The position numbers were made by a program, and so were the translations under genes. Source: Stieleria magnilauensis (GTDB lineage: Bacteria; Planctomycetota; Planctomycetia; Pirellulales; Pirellulaceae). From it: a stretch of 64,000 nucleotides of DNA. Location of the stretch: the NCBI GenBank assembly GCA_007753675.1, contig CP036432.1, positions 4,810,394 to 4,874,393 of the forward strand. The letters run 5' to 3'. Below, in pieces: positions 22,701 to 32,736 of the stretch (positions are counted from its first letter, which is position 1; each line of letters opens with the position of its first letter). The notes under the pieces were generated by a model. The model worked only from the letters and a program-made list of their open reading frames with translations. It made no database searches and was not told the DNA's origin.

Positions 22701-25700
22701 GCTCGGCTGTTTCGAGTATGCCAAGCTGAACGAGCAGGCTGAGAGTCGAACACTGATCCCCTGCGCCGCGGCCTCGGCCATCGATTCGGCGACCAGCGTG
22801 GAAGCCACGCAATTCATCAACGCCTACAACCAAGCGACCAACACCACGGGCGGCATCCGCCCCGATTTCATCTTTCCGACCAACTTCGTCAAACTTCTCA
22901 GTGGCGAAGACGCCGATTTGGTCAGTTTGAACCTGCCTGCGCTCGACATCACTGCGGAAAAGGACATCAACTTGGACGTGGGCGTTGCGGAGGCCGACAT
23001 CAAGTTTAAAGCCGAGGTCAGCACCAATCTTGCCCTCGTTTACGATTCGGTGGGATTGCGTCGCGTTGTCGATGCGATTCGAAAAGACGACGAACCGATT
23101 TGGGAGGACCTGCTCAAAGGTCTCTACATCCGCAGCCAAGACGGCAAAGAGATTGAGGTTACGATCAGCGGCGATGGGCAGGTCGGTGTGGATGTCGAAC
23201 TCGCCAGTGGCAATGTCGTCGCCGAGGCCGATGGGAGCGTCAGTCTGGATATTGTCGATCCAAACGAGGACGGCGCGCTGCGGCTCGACGAGATCGAAAG
23301 TTTGACCGGCGGTGATCTATCCAAAGTCTTCTGCCTGTTCGACGCTGCGGCCAGTTTCAACGGGAAAATTGATGTCAGACTGGAGTTTTTTGGCTTTGCG
23401 GGAAGCCTGGGTGATCTCGGGGGAGAAGACATCTCCGAAGTTAACGTGGACTGGAACCTCAGCGACATCCTGGGCAGTACATGCAGCACACCCGAGCCTG
23501 TCTTGGCGTCGTCAAGGAGCGGAGGCCGTGTGATTCAAATTCACACCGGGCCATTCGCACGGGATCGGCGGGCCGGTGATGTGAGTGATGAAGATGGCCC
23601 CGCCGAAATCAAAGTGGTCGAGGACGATAACAAAATCATCGTGACAGGCTTTGGCGGACGCACGGAGGTGCCATTTGACAGCAGTCTCAATCCCACCATC
23701 GCAATCGCAGGCGGTCCCTTCGGCGATACATTTGATCTCTCGGACGTTCGCACATTGTCGATTCAGATGGACGGCCGAGGGGGCAGCGATCTCCTGCTCG
23801 GTGGACGCGCAAACGATGTGATCGAAGGCGGTGATGGAAGCGACGAAATCGATCCCGGTTCGGGTGACGATTTGGTCTTCACCGGTACTGGAACCAACCT
23901 CGTCTTCTCCAGTAGTGGTGCCGACACGATCGACGCGAGCGAGAATTCAAGCAGCGACGGTTTCCAATACATCGGTGGTGGCAGCCATGCTAACGAAGGC
24001 GACACCGTCATCGGTTCTGCCGCCGACGATACGATCACGGCGACCAACGTCGAAGGCGGCGACGGTGATGACACCATCCGGGGATCGGGTACCGGTGGAA
24101 CACTTCATGGCGGCGCCGGTAACGACACCATCTATGGAGGAGACGGAAACCAAACCCTAATTGGCGGTCCCGGTGAGGACTCGCTCGATGGTGGCCCTGG
24201 TGAAGACAGTCTGCTCGGCGGTGAAGACGACGATCAATTGATCTCCGGATATGGCGATGTGCTGGTCGATGGTGGCAGTGGCACCGACGAAATGATGGTC
24301 GACTTAGCAGTCGAATTAACGGGCTTGAATGTCACCGGTATCGACGTCACGCTCGGCGCCGGCAGCTATTCGGCCAAGTCCATCGGCGGATCGTTTGATG
24401 AACTGACAACCATTTACTCTGGTGTCGAAGAAATGGACTTCTCTACAGGCAATGAAAGTGACTCAATCACGATCAACGGTGCCAATGTGCCTGCATCGAT
24501 TTCAGCGGGCGCCGGAGAAGACACCTTCCATTTGATTTCCAATGCTGCTGAAGTGGAACTCAACGCCGGAGCAGACAACGACGAGTTGGTGATCAACCGC
24601 AGCGGCCAGATCGACCCGATCGACGCGCTGTTACGACCGCGTCGGATCAGTGGCTTCGGGGCGGCCGACGTGACACTGTTCGGTAACAGCCTGGAGAAGA
24701 TCACGATGACCTTGGGTGATGGCGACGACCGAGTGCGTTTGGTCGTCCCTTCGGCAGAAACAAGGATCAACGGAGGTGGCGGAGACGCGGACACGGTTAT
24801 CGTCGACAGCCTTCAGGCCAGATCGAGGATCACCGCCGAGCAGGTGTTCTTGGAAATCGACAGCACCCCCAGCGGTATCCGAGACGAATTCGGAGAGGTC
24901 GGATTGCTGCTTGTCACCGCCGATCGCTTGTGGGTTGATAACCGAGACAACACCAATGCCCTGGACTTCTCGGTCAAGAACCGAGACGTTTTAGTGGCAG
25001 GGCTCGACGGTTCGCTGATCGAAAACATCTCCGGGGTCGGCCGAGTCGAATTCCTCGGCTCCACCGCGGCGGCAACCCAGGACACGCTGGAGGTGATCGA
25101 CACGGCCGAATCGACCAAGACGTTTCGCATCGAAAACGACGTGGTCGAGGTGTATCAGGGCAGCGATGTTCTGGTGTTCGAAGCCGAATCGTCGGGCATT
25201 AACCTGGAGTATCCCGTCACGCCGCAACTCGATGGCCCGTTTCATGTCTTGTTCTCAGAAGGGACGAACCCCAACAATCCCGGCAAACATGCGTACGTTA
25301 TCGACGGTTCGCGGATCAGTGTTTTCGACGTCGTTCGCAGCTCTAGTTACCGATTGCTCCCGTCGCGATCCACGCCCACGCCGTTCAGTATCAATGTGAA
25401 TACGGACGCGGTCTTCGACCCCAGTGGACGGTTCCTTTTCATCACCGGAAATTTTGTCGATCCAGATGGCAGCCAGTCTAGCATCAACAAGATTGCGATT
25501 TACGAACGAGACGTGGTGACCGGTGAGCTGACCTTGGTTGAGACAGTCGATGCCATTGAACCGGCACCAAAAGGTCGGATCGAAATCGCAGACATCCAAG
25601 TCGCCGACGACTATGTCTTCCTGGCCATTGAAGAACTAGATGACCCCAACGGTAGTGCGACACGCGTGTATCGCTTCGACCGTGAACGAAATTCCCAGAG

Positions 25701-28700
25701 CGAACTTACGGGTAAGTTGATCAAAGGGAGGGTGGTAGGAGCGCCAGTGTCAGGAGAACCCGTCGATTCTGTTTTGGATACAGACGACAGCGACGACCTG
25801 TTTGTCCTTACCCAAAACGGTATCAACTTGGTGGTCTACCGATATTCGGTCGACTCGGGAGACGATTCGGTGGTCAGGGGCCCCTTCGAGAGTTTTCGCA
25901 AACCAGTTGAAGGCACAGACGCTAAAATCGAGATCCAGCCGGTTCGCAATAACCAACCCCGAAAAGTTTATATTGTCGAAAACGACATCGTCACCGTCAC
26001 GCAGCGAGAGGGCGGCGGTGGCGACTTGAGACGGATCCAAGGGGTCAATTTACCCGCCAGCGAGCAAACCAGTGCACAACTAGACTCCACTGACGTGGAG
26101 TTCAACGACGACGGCTCGGAAATCTACATCAACAATGATGCGCAGATACAGACCTATCAACTGGCCGCAGGCGGAGACACCGATGGACAATTTGTCAACC
26201 CGGCTGGCAACCCCATAGGCGGTCCGGTACCGATCGCGACTTCAGATTTGCCCGTCTGGAACTTCATCGGCACCGACTCGCTAGCCCGAGATCCACGAAG
26301 TGGCAGATTCATCGCCCCCACGGCAAACGACGAGATCACGGTCTTTTCAAACTCGTTGGAAGCCATCCAGACGATCGTCGACGGTGCGCCACCGACCTTC
26401 GAGGCCGACTCACTGAAGAAGCTGGTGTTCACGAAGTTTCGGCCCGGGCGGGGCAGCGCCTACGGCATTGCTGAGGGTCCCGAAGGAGGCTATCTAGTCG
26501 AGTTTACACGGTCGAAGAAGACCGAAGGAGAATTTAACCCGAGGAGCATCTTGACTCCCGACGATTGGGAATTCGATCTTTTGCGAGACAAGAAACTCGA
26601 ATTCGCGGAGGACCTGGTGCTGGCCGACGACAAGCACCTGTACGTGGCGACCGCCGGGTCCAACGGGTCCAACGGAGGAATCCAACTTTTCCAGCGTGAC
26701 CGGGGCACCGGCGACATTGACTTTCAGACAACCTTCGAGGCCTTCGCTCCCTTCGACGACGCCAGGACCTTGAAGCTCAGCCCCGATGGCACAAAGCTCT
26801 GGGCCAGTTCATATGACACGATTCGATCTTGGACCCGAGACCCGGACACAGGTTTCCTGACAGAGCCGAAATCCGCACCCCTTTCGCAGCCGACGGAACT
26901 TTTCGTCGATCCGGATTCCGATTTGTTGTTCGTCGCCCTCGGTGGCACCGACGGCGGGATCGCCACACGATTGCAAAGCGATGTCAGCAACTCGGTCCAA
27001 TTCGAATCGCTAGCCAATGCGACCAGCGTCAAACGCATCGGCAATCAATTGTATGCCGGCACAAGCGACGGAATACTGAAGGTCTACAACGTTGACAAAG
27101 ATGGACAGCTAACACTGCTTCAAACTGCGTCCGGTGGTTCGGGTGGATCCGGCTCGCTTGCGGACATCGTCGATATCGTCTCTAGCAGACGCGATCGATT
27201 CGTTTTTGCCGGTTCCGTCGAAGGAACAATCCTCGCCTACGCGCGGGACCGTTCGACCGGTCGGCTGGCATTTGCGCAGCGGATTACGCAGGGCATCGGA
27301 AGTTTTAATGCTGCCGAAGGAATCGAGGGCATGACCTCAATGACCTTTGACTTGTCCGAGCAAGACTACTTTGCGGACTTGCTGTATGTCGCCAGTCCCA
27401 GCGGCTGGTCGGCAATTCAAGTCCTACCCAGCTTTGCAACGAGTGGTGCCAGCTACCGCGTCGGGTTTGACGGAAACTTCGGTTCCTTGGAAGTCGGTTC
27501 GAACGTTTCGACGCCCGGCGGCGACTTCACGGACATCGTCAGGTCTTCCGGGACCGGCAACATCCCGTTGACGATCCGAACCTTCGGTGGTGCTGATGAA
27601 ATCTCGATTGCCAGCCAGCCTAGTTCCTTGACGCTCGACACCGGTGACGGCAACGACTTTGTCAGTTTGCGTTCGGTGTCGGGGGGCGAAACCGATGTCG
27701 ACCTCGGTAACGGCGAAGATACGATCGAAGTGAATCTGCCGGGGATCCAGTCCCCTGCTCCGGTCGATGTCGATGGCGGACCGCATTCCAGCGGTGATCA
27801 GTTGATCTACATATCGGGAAGCCTGACGGTCGAGGAGCCGCCCTCGGAACTCACTACTCCGACAGGTCAGATCACGATTGGGACCGACAAGATCATTGAC
27901 TGGGTCGAGATCGAATCACTCTTGGCGCTGGACAACTTGACGGCCGACATCACCAGTGATGATCCGGAAATCGCCGAAGGTGATGAGTTAACGCTGACCG
28001 CAACGGCCAGTTCAATCGGCCGCACCATCCCCGATTCGAGTTTCTTATGGGACCTCGATAGTGACGGACTTTATGGCGATGCCATTGGCGGTTCGATCAC
28101 GCTCGGCTGGGATGAACTTCAGAATCTGGGAATCGACGATGACGGAAGTTACCCGATCTCCGTACAGGTCCAATTCGATGGGTTGCGAAGTGTTGATGTG
28201 ACCACCCTGACGGTCAACAATACCGTACCGAGTCCCGAAATCACCGTCAGCCCCACCACGGTTGAACAATTCAGCACGATCAGTTTGGTCCTCGCTTCTG
28301 ACGATCCCGGTAACGATACGATCGAGCGTTGGGAGATCGACTGGGAAAGTGATGGCACCATCGATGACATCTACTTCATTCGGGCCGGAACCGTCACGCA
28401 TGTCTATCGGACAGCAGGAACCAAGGACATCACGGCGACCGCTTACGACGAAGATGGCGGACCTTATGCAGCACCGACGGCAACGGTCCAGGTCAACGCG
28501 ATCCCACCCCGCGTGAGGGCGATCACCGGGGATCAGAGCCTGGACGAAGGCGACACGGGAACGTACACGTTGACGGCCAGCACGCTGGAAGCGGGCGGCG
28601 GCACGACGACGGCGGTTTCTTGGCTGGTCAATTTTGGTGACGGGACAATCGAAAGCGTCTCCGGCTCAACAGCCGGTCCAACCGTCACGCACACGTATGC

Positions 28701-31560
28701 CGACGACGGCATGTACACCATCAGTGCTCTCGTCGTTGAAAGCGACGGGACGATCGTGCCCGCTACGACCACCCTGACGGTCAGCGTCGCGAACGTCGCC
28801 AACCCGATGATCTCGGTTCCGGCCGATTTTCAATCGAACACCGGACTGGACTTCCTGGGTGCCGAAGGCCGACCGTTTGAGTTGATTCTGACCAATGACG
28901 ACCCGGGCGACGACACCACCACCGAGTGGCGAATCGATTGGGACGGCGACGGTCCGCTGCCGCCGCAATCCTATACCGACGCCCCGCAAAACCTCACCAC
29001 CGTCGAGTTCATCTACACGTCCGAGTTCCCGCCCCCGCTGGAAATCAGAGCCGTGATGATTGACGAAGACGGTGAACATCCGACCAATGTGCTGTTTGGC
29101 GAAATCGCCAATACGCCCCCGACTCCGCTGATCATTGGAGAAACAAACAACGCGGTTGAAGCTTCACCCTTCGTCGTGACGCTTGATCCGGGAACCGAGT
29201 GGATCAACACCCAGATCGTTCGCTGGCGAATCGAACGCAGTGACGGAGCGGAAGTGGAAATCGTCCAGCTTGATCAGCCCTCGACGACCGTCACCACCAC
29301 GCTCGAATTCCCCGACGGAGATGGGAGCGCGATCACGATCAATGCCTTCGCGATCGATGACGAAGACCAGGAATTCCTGGCGACGCTCAGCGTCCCAGTG
29401 CTCAATGTGCCTCCGACCATTCAACTGTCCGGTCCTCCGGAGATCGAAGAAAATAACCTGTTCACGCTCACGTTTGGAGAAATCGTTGATCCGGCGGTCA
29501 TTGACACCGTTGAGTTCTACACTGTCCATTGGGGCGATGGGACCTCTACGACCTACACCGCTGCCGAAGTTGCCAGCGCGAACGGCGTCGTCGAACACCT
29601 GTACGTTGATGACCCGCCGGGCATCCCGGACTTTAGGACAACCCTCAGCGTGGATCTGGAAGACGAAGACGGACTCGCCCCCGAAGCAGGCACCTTCTCC
29701 TTCTTCATTGAGAACATCGATCCGGTTGCGGACCCCGGAGGACCGTATCAGATCTTGATTCCCGAGACACAGATCGAGTTGCTCGGAAGTGCGACGGATC
29801 AGAGTCCGGAAGACACGTTCACGTTCGAATGGGATTTTGACAATGATGGTGAGTTCGACGATGCGGCCGGACCGACACCAATCTTTGATGCAGTCGCTGC
29901 GGGAGCCAGTCCGGGACAGATCTTTTACGTCGCTCTTCGCGTCACCGATGACGACGGAGGAGTCAGCGAACCCGTCACGACCACCGTTCAGTATTTGTCG
30001 ATTCCTGAAATCACTGATCTCGTGCTGCCGACCGATCCGATCCTGGAAAATCAGCCGTTCACACTGACTGTCCTGTTCGAAGACACCGATCCCAAGCAAA
30101 CCCATACCGTCACAGTGCTCTGGGGCGACGAAACGTCCAGCGAAGTTCTCTTGTTGGGCGGTGAAAGAGAAGTAGAGATTCCCCATACCTATCTCGATGA
30201 TGATCCGACCGGAACTCCGGTCGATCCCTACGACATCACGGTGACCGTCGCCAATTCCGCGGCAGATGATGAAGCTTCGACGGCCGTCGATGTCAACAAT
30301 GTGAATCCCGAAATCGCTTCCTTTACCAGCGACGCCAACTCGCTTAGAACGAAAAGCGTCGACAACCTGGTCTTGGTCTCTGGTGATGTCTCCGATGTCG
30401 GCAGCGAAGACACGCACGTCGCGGTGATCGACTGGGGAGATGGGAGCGAATTGGATACGCTCGACGTTGATCAATTGACACGGGGCTTTGCCGCACAGCA
30501 TGACTATCCCGGGCCCGGGATTTACGAAATCACCGCCACGGTGATCGACGATGACGGTGGTGTCTCGGAGATCGCCACAACGGCTGCGGTGATCCAGGGC
30601 GTCGGTCTGGTCGATGGCACGCTATTCATTATCGGCACCGACGGCCGTGATCACGTCACGTTGCACTACAAGGAGAAAAAGGACGAACTCGATCTCAATG
30701 TGAAATTCAACCAGGGCGCCGGTCAAAATCATGTCAAAACGACGTTCCAGGCATCGTCAATTCAGCGAATCGTCGCATTCTTGTGTGGTGGCGATGATCA
30801 CTACCAAGGAAAAATCGATGGCAACAAGGGATCATCGATCTCGATTCGTCAAATCGTCTTCGGTGGTGATGGACGGGACCACTTGCAGGGCGGCGATACC
30901 GAAGATGCGCTACTGGGCGGATCTGGGAAAGACGACATCAAGGGCCGCGGCGGTAACGACCTGCTGATCGGCGGTTACGGCGAAGACAAGATCTACGGCG
31001 ATTACGGGGATGACCTGTTGATCGGTGATGCAATCGGTGCCGACGAAAGTGCGGTGACAACGGTCGGGCGTCTGGATGCGGCACTCCAGTCTTGGGCCGA
31101 CGCCGCGGATCCAGGCGGTGCCGTGAGTGCGCTTTCTGGCATCATCGACGACGGGGACGACGATCGGCTGCACGATCGCAAAGGAGCCAACGAGTTCATC
31201 GAGGGATCGAGTGATCAGCCTTGGATCTGGTGGCTCGATGTTGACGGCAACGGTAAATCAACGGCGCTCGACGCATTGTTGATCATCAACCGTCTATCGC
31301 GGACCGACCGTGCCGCAGGCGAAGCGGAAGGGTACGTGCCCGAGACGGATCTCTACGACATCAACCAGGATGGACGCGTGACTTCGCTCGATGCCCTCCA
31401 GGTCATCAACGCATTGACGCGTTCGGCAACTCAGTCTGCGGGTGCAGCCCCGAGGTACACACCGCCGGTTGCATCTTGGCAGGACGAGGTCGACACGCTG
31501 ATGAGTGATCGGGACCGACTGGAACGCTTGTATCCTTCGCTTGACCCACCCATTTTTTGA
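19741..31560 (+). CDS. giant surface protein: Calx-beta, RTX, beta-propeller-like, PKD and dockerin regions (3,939 aa)
   Basis: The start carries the planctomycete LEPR-x-LL type leader (RAEQLERRDLLAAS, residues 22-35) after a basic stretch. Residues about 35-165 are a Calx-beta domain (SIGDATVEEGN, VPEGDERLEVRF, ATGTIVNDDQP). A long unassigned part follows. RTX calcium-binding repeats are at about 1345-1510 (GGRANDVIEGGDGSDEIDPG) and again at about 3710-3763. Residues about 1834-2560 look like a seven-bladed-propeller or lactonase-like region with repeats of the style YVATAGSNG and LSPDGTKLWAS. Residues about 2737-3620 hold a series of PKD domains (VTHTYADDGMYTI, VIDWGDGSE). A dockerin-like EF-hand pair closes it (DVDGNGKSTALDALLIINRL, DINQDGRVTSLDALQVINAL, about 3830-3900). 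Probably exported and calcium-binding, mediating adhesion or complex assembly; function not established. Confidence 0.93.
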   Translation: MSTFQSTAHRRRRKQTRHRRSRAEQLERRDLLAASLSIGDATVEEGNPGGAPAELQFPITRGGDTSEELTVTFEIFAAGDDLPTDDERGAAQRGLAAAGGNDADFVVPAFQTITIPAGSASETLTITVNPDVVPEGDERLEVRFKSVVGEVTFASDADTRATGTIVNDDQPNELLELLTSLDTEERDRLIGHVKDGFDDTFAEIVAGIETAIDEISGVPIVGGQLADAVEPVLTEIEAIQTDLTELVETVFTSTSENLIADFQNAMFEILEPILMDSPDAGTDISASDILLSYGADDLDGPTGEGDGNPDPGTSWVQFDFHLGQRTIQDLPFEFDLGAATALPGLEALGLSVDASDGLRFDLQWNLRYGFGLSQRYGIDPNFDLDYFYVNSGAVDVTGTPVEEFRASIDIKSAPAKDGDGFDVLSTDAGLKADATIGLLAAKVEDGIPFAVDITAEQGFDFGGSETEAEFTLVIDAGGEEPVEVDITGLALPTGADDDLAGALENLGTFLIDLQAELIAQLEGKFNDVETTMGEGQTALVPVTVSLDFGSINGFANPDLPTTPSIVLSAEIPQISSMTIIGGGELGFAESNLGSLLDPGPFGQFDDGRSAALGFDASPFDESDFTTASSEVVPGRFRLRAGAAAPASGLLRQDTEFTLVLNNGQGAESEERILISIGEEQNRDIKSLRDQLNTKSLESVFRDTINQAISQQQKNNAYETIDVQIDDEGFFVLTSRGDADNPGPTLDIDYPSTDQSKISVVFTVDIDDPNWTLFNQRQNPNDQAFLDRVTRGDIQDAKKITDRFQPEAEASVALKLHTTADLNALIDEAGDSIPSLPLVDGGLLLPQIEFDFVLDATASAKFKNPTNPSDEAGEKRYTNELETLKFENVTIDIGSLLETFVEPIANVLGAALGPVSEIVGGLGGGSFLNENLPILKDIPGNNFKSLLDFLGDANLDDLNAFRQALGSLVEISSAVEGLLEDFEDRAIALGCFEYAKLNEQAESRTLIPCAAASAIDSATSVEATQFINAYNQATNTTGGIRPDFIFPTNFVKLLSGEDADLVSLNLPALDITAEKDINLDVGVAEADIKFKAEVSTNLALVYDSVGLRRVVDAIRKDDEPIWEDLLKGLYIRSQDGKEIEVTISGDGQVGVDVELASGNVVAEADGSVSLDIVDPNEDGALRLDEIESLTGGDLSKVFCLFDAAASFNGKIDVRLEFFGFAGSLGDLGGEDISEVNVDWNLSDILGSTCSTPEPVLASSRSGGRVIQIHTGPFARDRRAGDVSDEDGPAEIKVVEDDNKIIVTGFGGRTEVPFDSSLNPTIAIAGGPFGDTFDLSDVRTLSIQMDGRGGSDLLLGGRANDVIEGGDGSDEIDPGSGDDLVFTGTGTNLVFSSSGADTIDASENSSSDGFQYIGGGSHANEGDTVIGSAADDTITATNVEGGDGDDTIRGSGTGGTLHGGAGNDTIYGGDGNQTLIGGPGEDSLDGGPGEDSLLGGEDDDQLISGYGDVLVDGGSGTDEMMVDLAVELTGLNVTGIDVTLGAGSYSAKSIGGSFDELTTIYSGVEEMDFSTGNESDSITINGANVPASISAGAGEDTFHLISNAAEVELNAGADNDELVINRSGQIDPIDALLRPRRISGFGAADVTLFGNSLEKITMTLGDGDDRVRLVVPSAETRINGGGGDADTVIVDSLQARSRITAEQVFLEIDSTPSGIRDEFGEVGLLLVTADRLWVDNRDNTNALDFSVKNRDVLVAGLDGSLIENISGVGRVEFLGSTAAATQDTLEVIDTAESTKTFRIENDVVEVYQGSDVLVFEAESSGINLEYPVTPQLDGPFHVLFSEGTNPNNPGKHAYVIDGSRISVFDVVRSSSYRLLPSRSTPTPFSINVNTDAVFDPSGRFLFITGNFVDPDGSQSSINKIAIYERDVVTGELTLVETVDAIEPAPKGRIEIADIQVADDYVFLAIEELDDPNGSATRVYRFDRERNSQSELTGKLIKGRVVGAPVSGEPVDSVLDTDDSDDLFVLTQNGINLVVYRYSVDSGDDSVVRGPFESFRKPVEGTDAKIEIQPVRNNQPRKVYIVENDIVTVTQREGGGGDLRRIQGVNLPASEQTSAQLDSTDVEFNDDGSEIYINNDAQIQTYQLAAGGDTDGQFVNPAGNPIGGPVPIATSDLPVWNFIGTDSLARDPRSGRFIAPTANDEITVFSNSLEAIQTIVDGAPPTFEADSLKKLVFTKFRPGRGSAYGIAEGPEGGYLVEFTRSKKTEGEFNPRSILTPDDWEFDLLRDKKLEFAEDLVLADDKHLYVATAGSNGSNGGIQLFQRDRGTGDIDFQTTFEAFAPFDDARTLKLSPDGTKLWASSYDTIRSWTRDPDTGFLTEPKSAPLSQPTELFVDPDSDLLFVALGGTDGGIATRLQSDVSNSVQFESLANATSVKRIGNQLYAGTSDGILKVYNVDKDGQLTLLQTASGGSGGSGSLADIVDIVSSRRDRFVFAGSVEGTILAYARDRSTGRLAFAQRITQGIGSFNAAEGIEGMTSMTFDLSEQDYFADLLYVASPSGWSAIQVLPSFATSGASYRVGFDGNFGSLEVGSNVSTPGGDFTDIVRSSGTGNIPLTIRTFGGADEISIASQPSSLTLDTGDGNDFVSLRSVSGGETDVDLGNGEDTIEVNLPGIQSPAPVDVDGGPHSSGDQLIYISGSLTVEEPPSELTTPTGQITIGTDKIIDWVEIESLLALDNLTADITSDDPEIAEGDELTLTATASSIGRTIPDSSFLWDLDSDGLYGDAIGGSITLGWDELQNLGIDDDGSYPISVQVQFDGLRSVDVTTLTVNNTVPSPEITVSPTTVEQFSTISLVLASDDPGNDTIERWEIDWESDGTIDDIYFIRAGTVTHVYRTAGTKDITATAYDEDGGPYAAPTATVQVNAIPPRVRAITGDQSLDEGDTGTYTLTASTLEAGGGTTTAVSWLVNFGDGTIESVSGSTAGPTVTHTYADDGMYTISALVVESDGTIVPATTTLTVSVANVANPMISVPADFQSNTGLDFLGAEGRPFELILTNDDPGDDTTTEWRIDWDGDGPLPPQSYTDAPQNLTTVEFIYTSEFPPPLEIRAVMIDEDGEHPTNVLFGEIANTPPTPLIIGETNNAVEASPFVVTLDPGTEWINTQIVRWRIERSDGAEVEIVQLDQPSTTVTTTLEFPDGDGSAITINAFAIDDEDQEFLATLSVPVLNVPPTIQLSGPPEIEENNLFTLTFGEIVDPAVIDTVEFYTVHWGDGTSTTYTAAEVASANGVVEHLYVDDPPGIPDFRTTLSVDLEDEDGLAPEAGTFSFFIENIDPVADPGGPYQILIPETQIELLGSATDQSPEDTFTFEWDFDNDGEFDDAAGPTPIFDAVAAGASPGQIFYVALRVTDDDGGVSEPVTTTVQYLSIPEITDLVLPTDPILENQPFTLTVLFEDTDPKQTHTVTVLWGDETSSEVLLLGGEREVEIPHTYLDDDPTGTPVDPYDITVTVANSAADDEASTAVDVNNVNPEIASFTSDANSLRTKSVDNLVLVSGDVSDVGSEDTHVAVIDWGDGSELDTLDVDQLTRGFAAQHDYPGPGIYEITATVIDDDGGVSEIATTAAVIQGVGLVDGTLFIIGTDGRDHVTLHYKEKKDELDLNVKFNQGAGQNHVKTTFQASSIQRIVAFLCGGDDHYQGKIDGNKGSSISIRQIVFGGDGRDHLQGGDTEDALLGGSGKDDIKGRGGNDLLIGGYGEDKIYGDYGDDLLIGDAIGADESAVTTVGRLDAALQSWADAADPGGAVSALSGIIDDGDDDRLHDRKGANEFIEGSSDQPWIWWLDVDGNGKSTALDALLIINRLSRTDRAAGEAEGYVPETDLYDINQDGRVTSLDALQVINALTRSATQSAGAAPRYTPPVASWQDEVDTLMSDRDRLERLYPSLDPPIF

Positions 31561-31561
31561 C

Positions 31562-31730
31562 CCACCGGATCAAAGGGGTCAGGACTCTTTTGTTGAGCGC
31601 CACCGGATCAAAGGGGTCAGGCCTCTTTTGTTGAGCGAAATGCATCAAAGAGGCCTGACCCCTTTTCACTCGGCCGGACTCTTTTGTTGAGCGAAACGCA
31701 TCAAAGAGGCCTGACCCCTTTTCACTCGGC
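31562..31730. repeat. GGGGTCAGGCCTC direct and inverted repeats (strong hairpin) after the giant gene
   Basis: Two 38-bp direct copies (31562-31599, 31600-31637; CCACCGGATCAAAGGGGTCA then GGACTC or GGCCTC then TTTTGTTGAGCG) run into two copies of an inverted form (CAAAGAGGCCTGACCCC). Arms 31610-31630 and 31646-31666 can form a stem of about 20 bp. It directly follows the stop of the giant gene and can end its transcript. The GGGGTCAGGCCTC word is reminiscent of REP-type sequences tied to Y1 transposases; none is present here. Confidence 0.75.
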
Positions 31731-32570
31731 TAGCGGTAGGGCGCGAGCCCTCCGGTGCTTCGGGAACGATGAGGGACCGGAGGGCTTGCGCCCTGCCGCT
31801 AACACCTCGTCAAACGCAGGGACTAAATGCTTCACAGCGTTGCCCGGACGGGGTCGCAGCGAATCCCAGCAAACCCGGGCAAGAATCAACGACCGAGCGA
31901 CGTGACCGCACACGAGGTCGCGCAAGCCCAGCGGGCTGACAGAGTGCTTGCCGGGCCCGTCAGGGCCCGGACTCAGATGCACCTTCGGCGCAGGCCTGGA
32001 AGGCCGACACAGTACGCGGCGGGTCGAGGCCGCAGCATGGACTCTGTCGCCCGTCCAGGGCTGTTTCAACAGAGAATGTCTTCAATCCGGCGGCTCGCAC
32101 CGCCGGCAGACACTGTGTCTGCCCGCCGGGCATCACCCGGGCACTACGCTTGCTCTAATCGTTGCCACTTTCTCCACATCGTCCACTTCTCGAATCAACT
32201 GGCCGCCGTTCATCAGCGTTGTGCGGGCAACAGCGCCTCGATCTCATGGGTGCACTTCCAATATCCAAAGCCGCTCGACTCCCAAGGATCGCCGCGTCGT
32301 GTGGTCGCTCGGTTTGGTCTTTCAATCAAAGAAAAACACCGCAGACCACACGACGCGAGTCACGGCGGAGTCATGCGCCTACGGATCACACGATGGGCCA
32401 GGAGAGATCAAGACGGCGAGCGTATCAAAACGCCGACGACCTGCGGCCAATAGATTCAATAAGCTGGCGTCAGCCTTACGGCCTGACGTCCCACGCAACG
32501 CCGACCTACGTGACCGCACATCAACGGTCTAAGCGGTATGCAAGTCGATGAAGTTCAACGTCCACCGCAA
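31731..32570. repeat. about 0.85-kb noncoding repeat block, copy A
   Basis: Begins with the hairpin AGCGGTAGGGCGCGAGCCCT / AGGGCTTGCGCCCTGCCGCT and continues without a gene to about 32570. Aligns over its length with copy B at 37722-38680, sharing TTCACAGCGTTGCC, CAAGCCCAGCGGGCTGACAG, CTTCGGCGCA, GCGGGTCGAGGCCGCAGC, GCAGACACTGTGTCTGCCCG, AGAAAAACACCG and GAGATCAAGACG in the same order. It contains several smaller hairpins. Frames over it are Arg-rich shadows. Confidence 0.75.
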
Positions 32571-32736
32571 CCGGGCGACGACGTTACGCGTCGATTTCAG
32601 TTTTCGCCGAAGTCGCCGCTTCCGTTCACGCAATGGTCCGCCAACGCATTGCCACTAATTTCCGTGCCGGAGTCGAACCGCACCGGGAAACTCGTAGCCT
32701 TCACTACCGAGTCTGGCTGAAATTGAGTCGCAAGTG

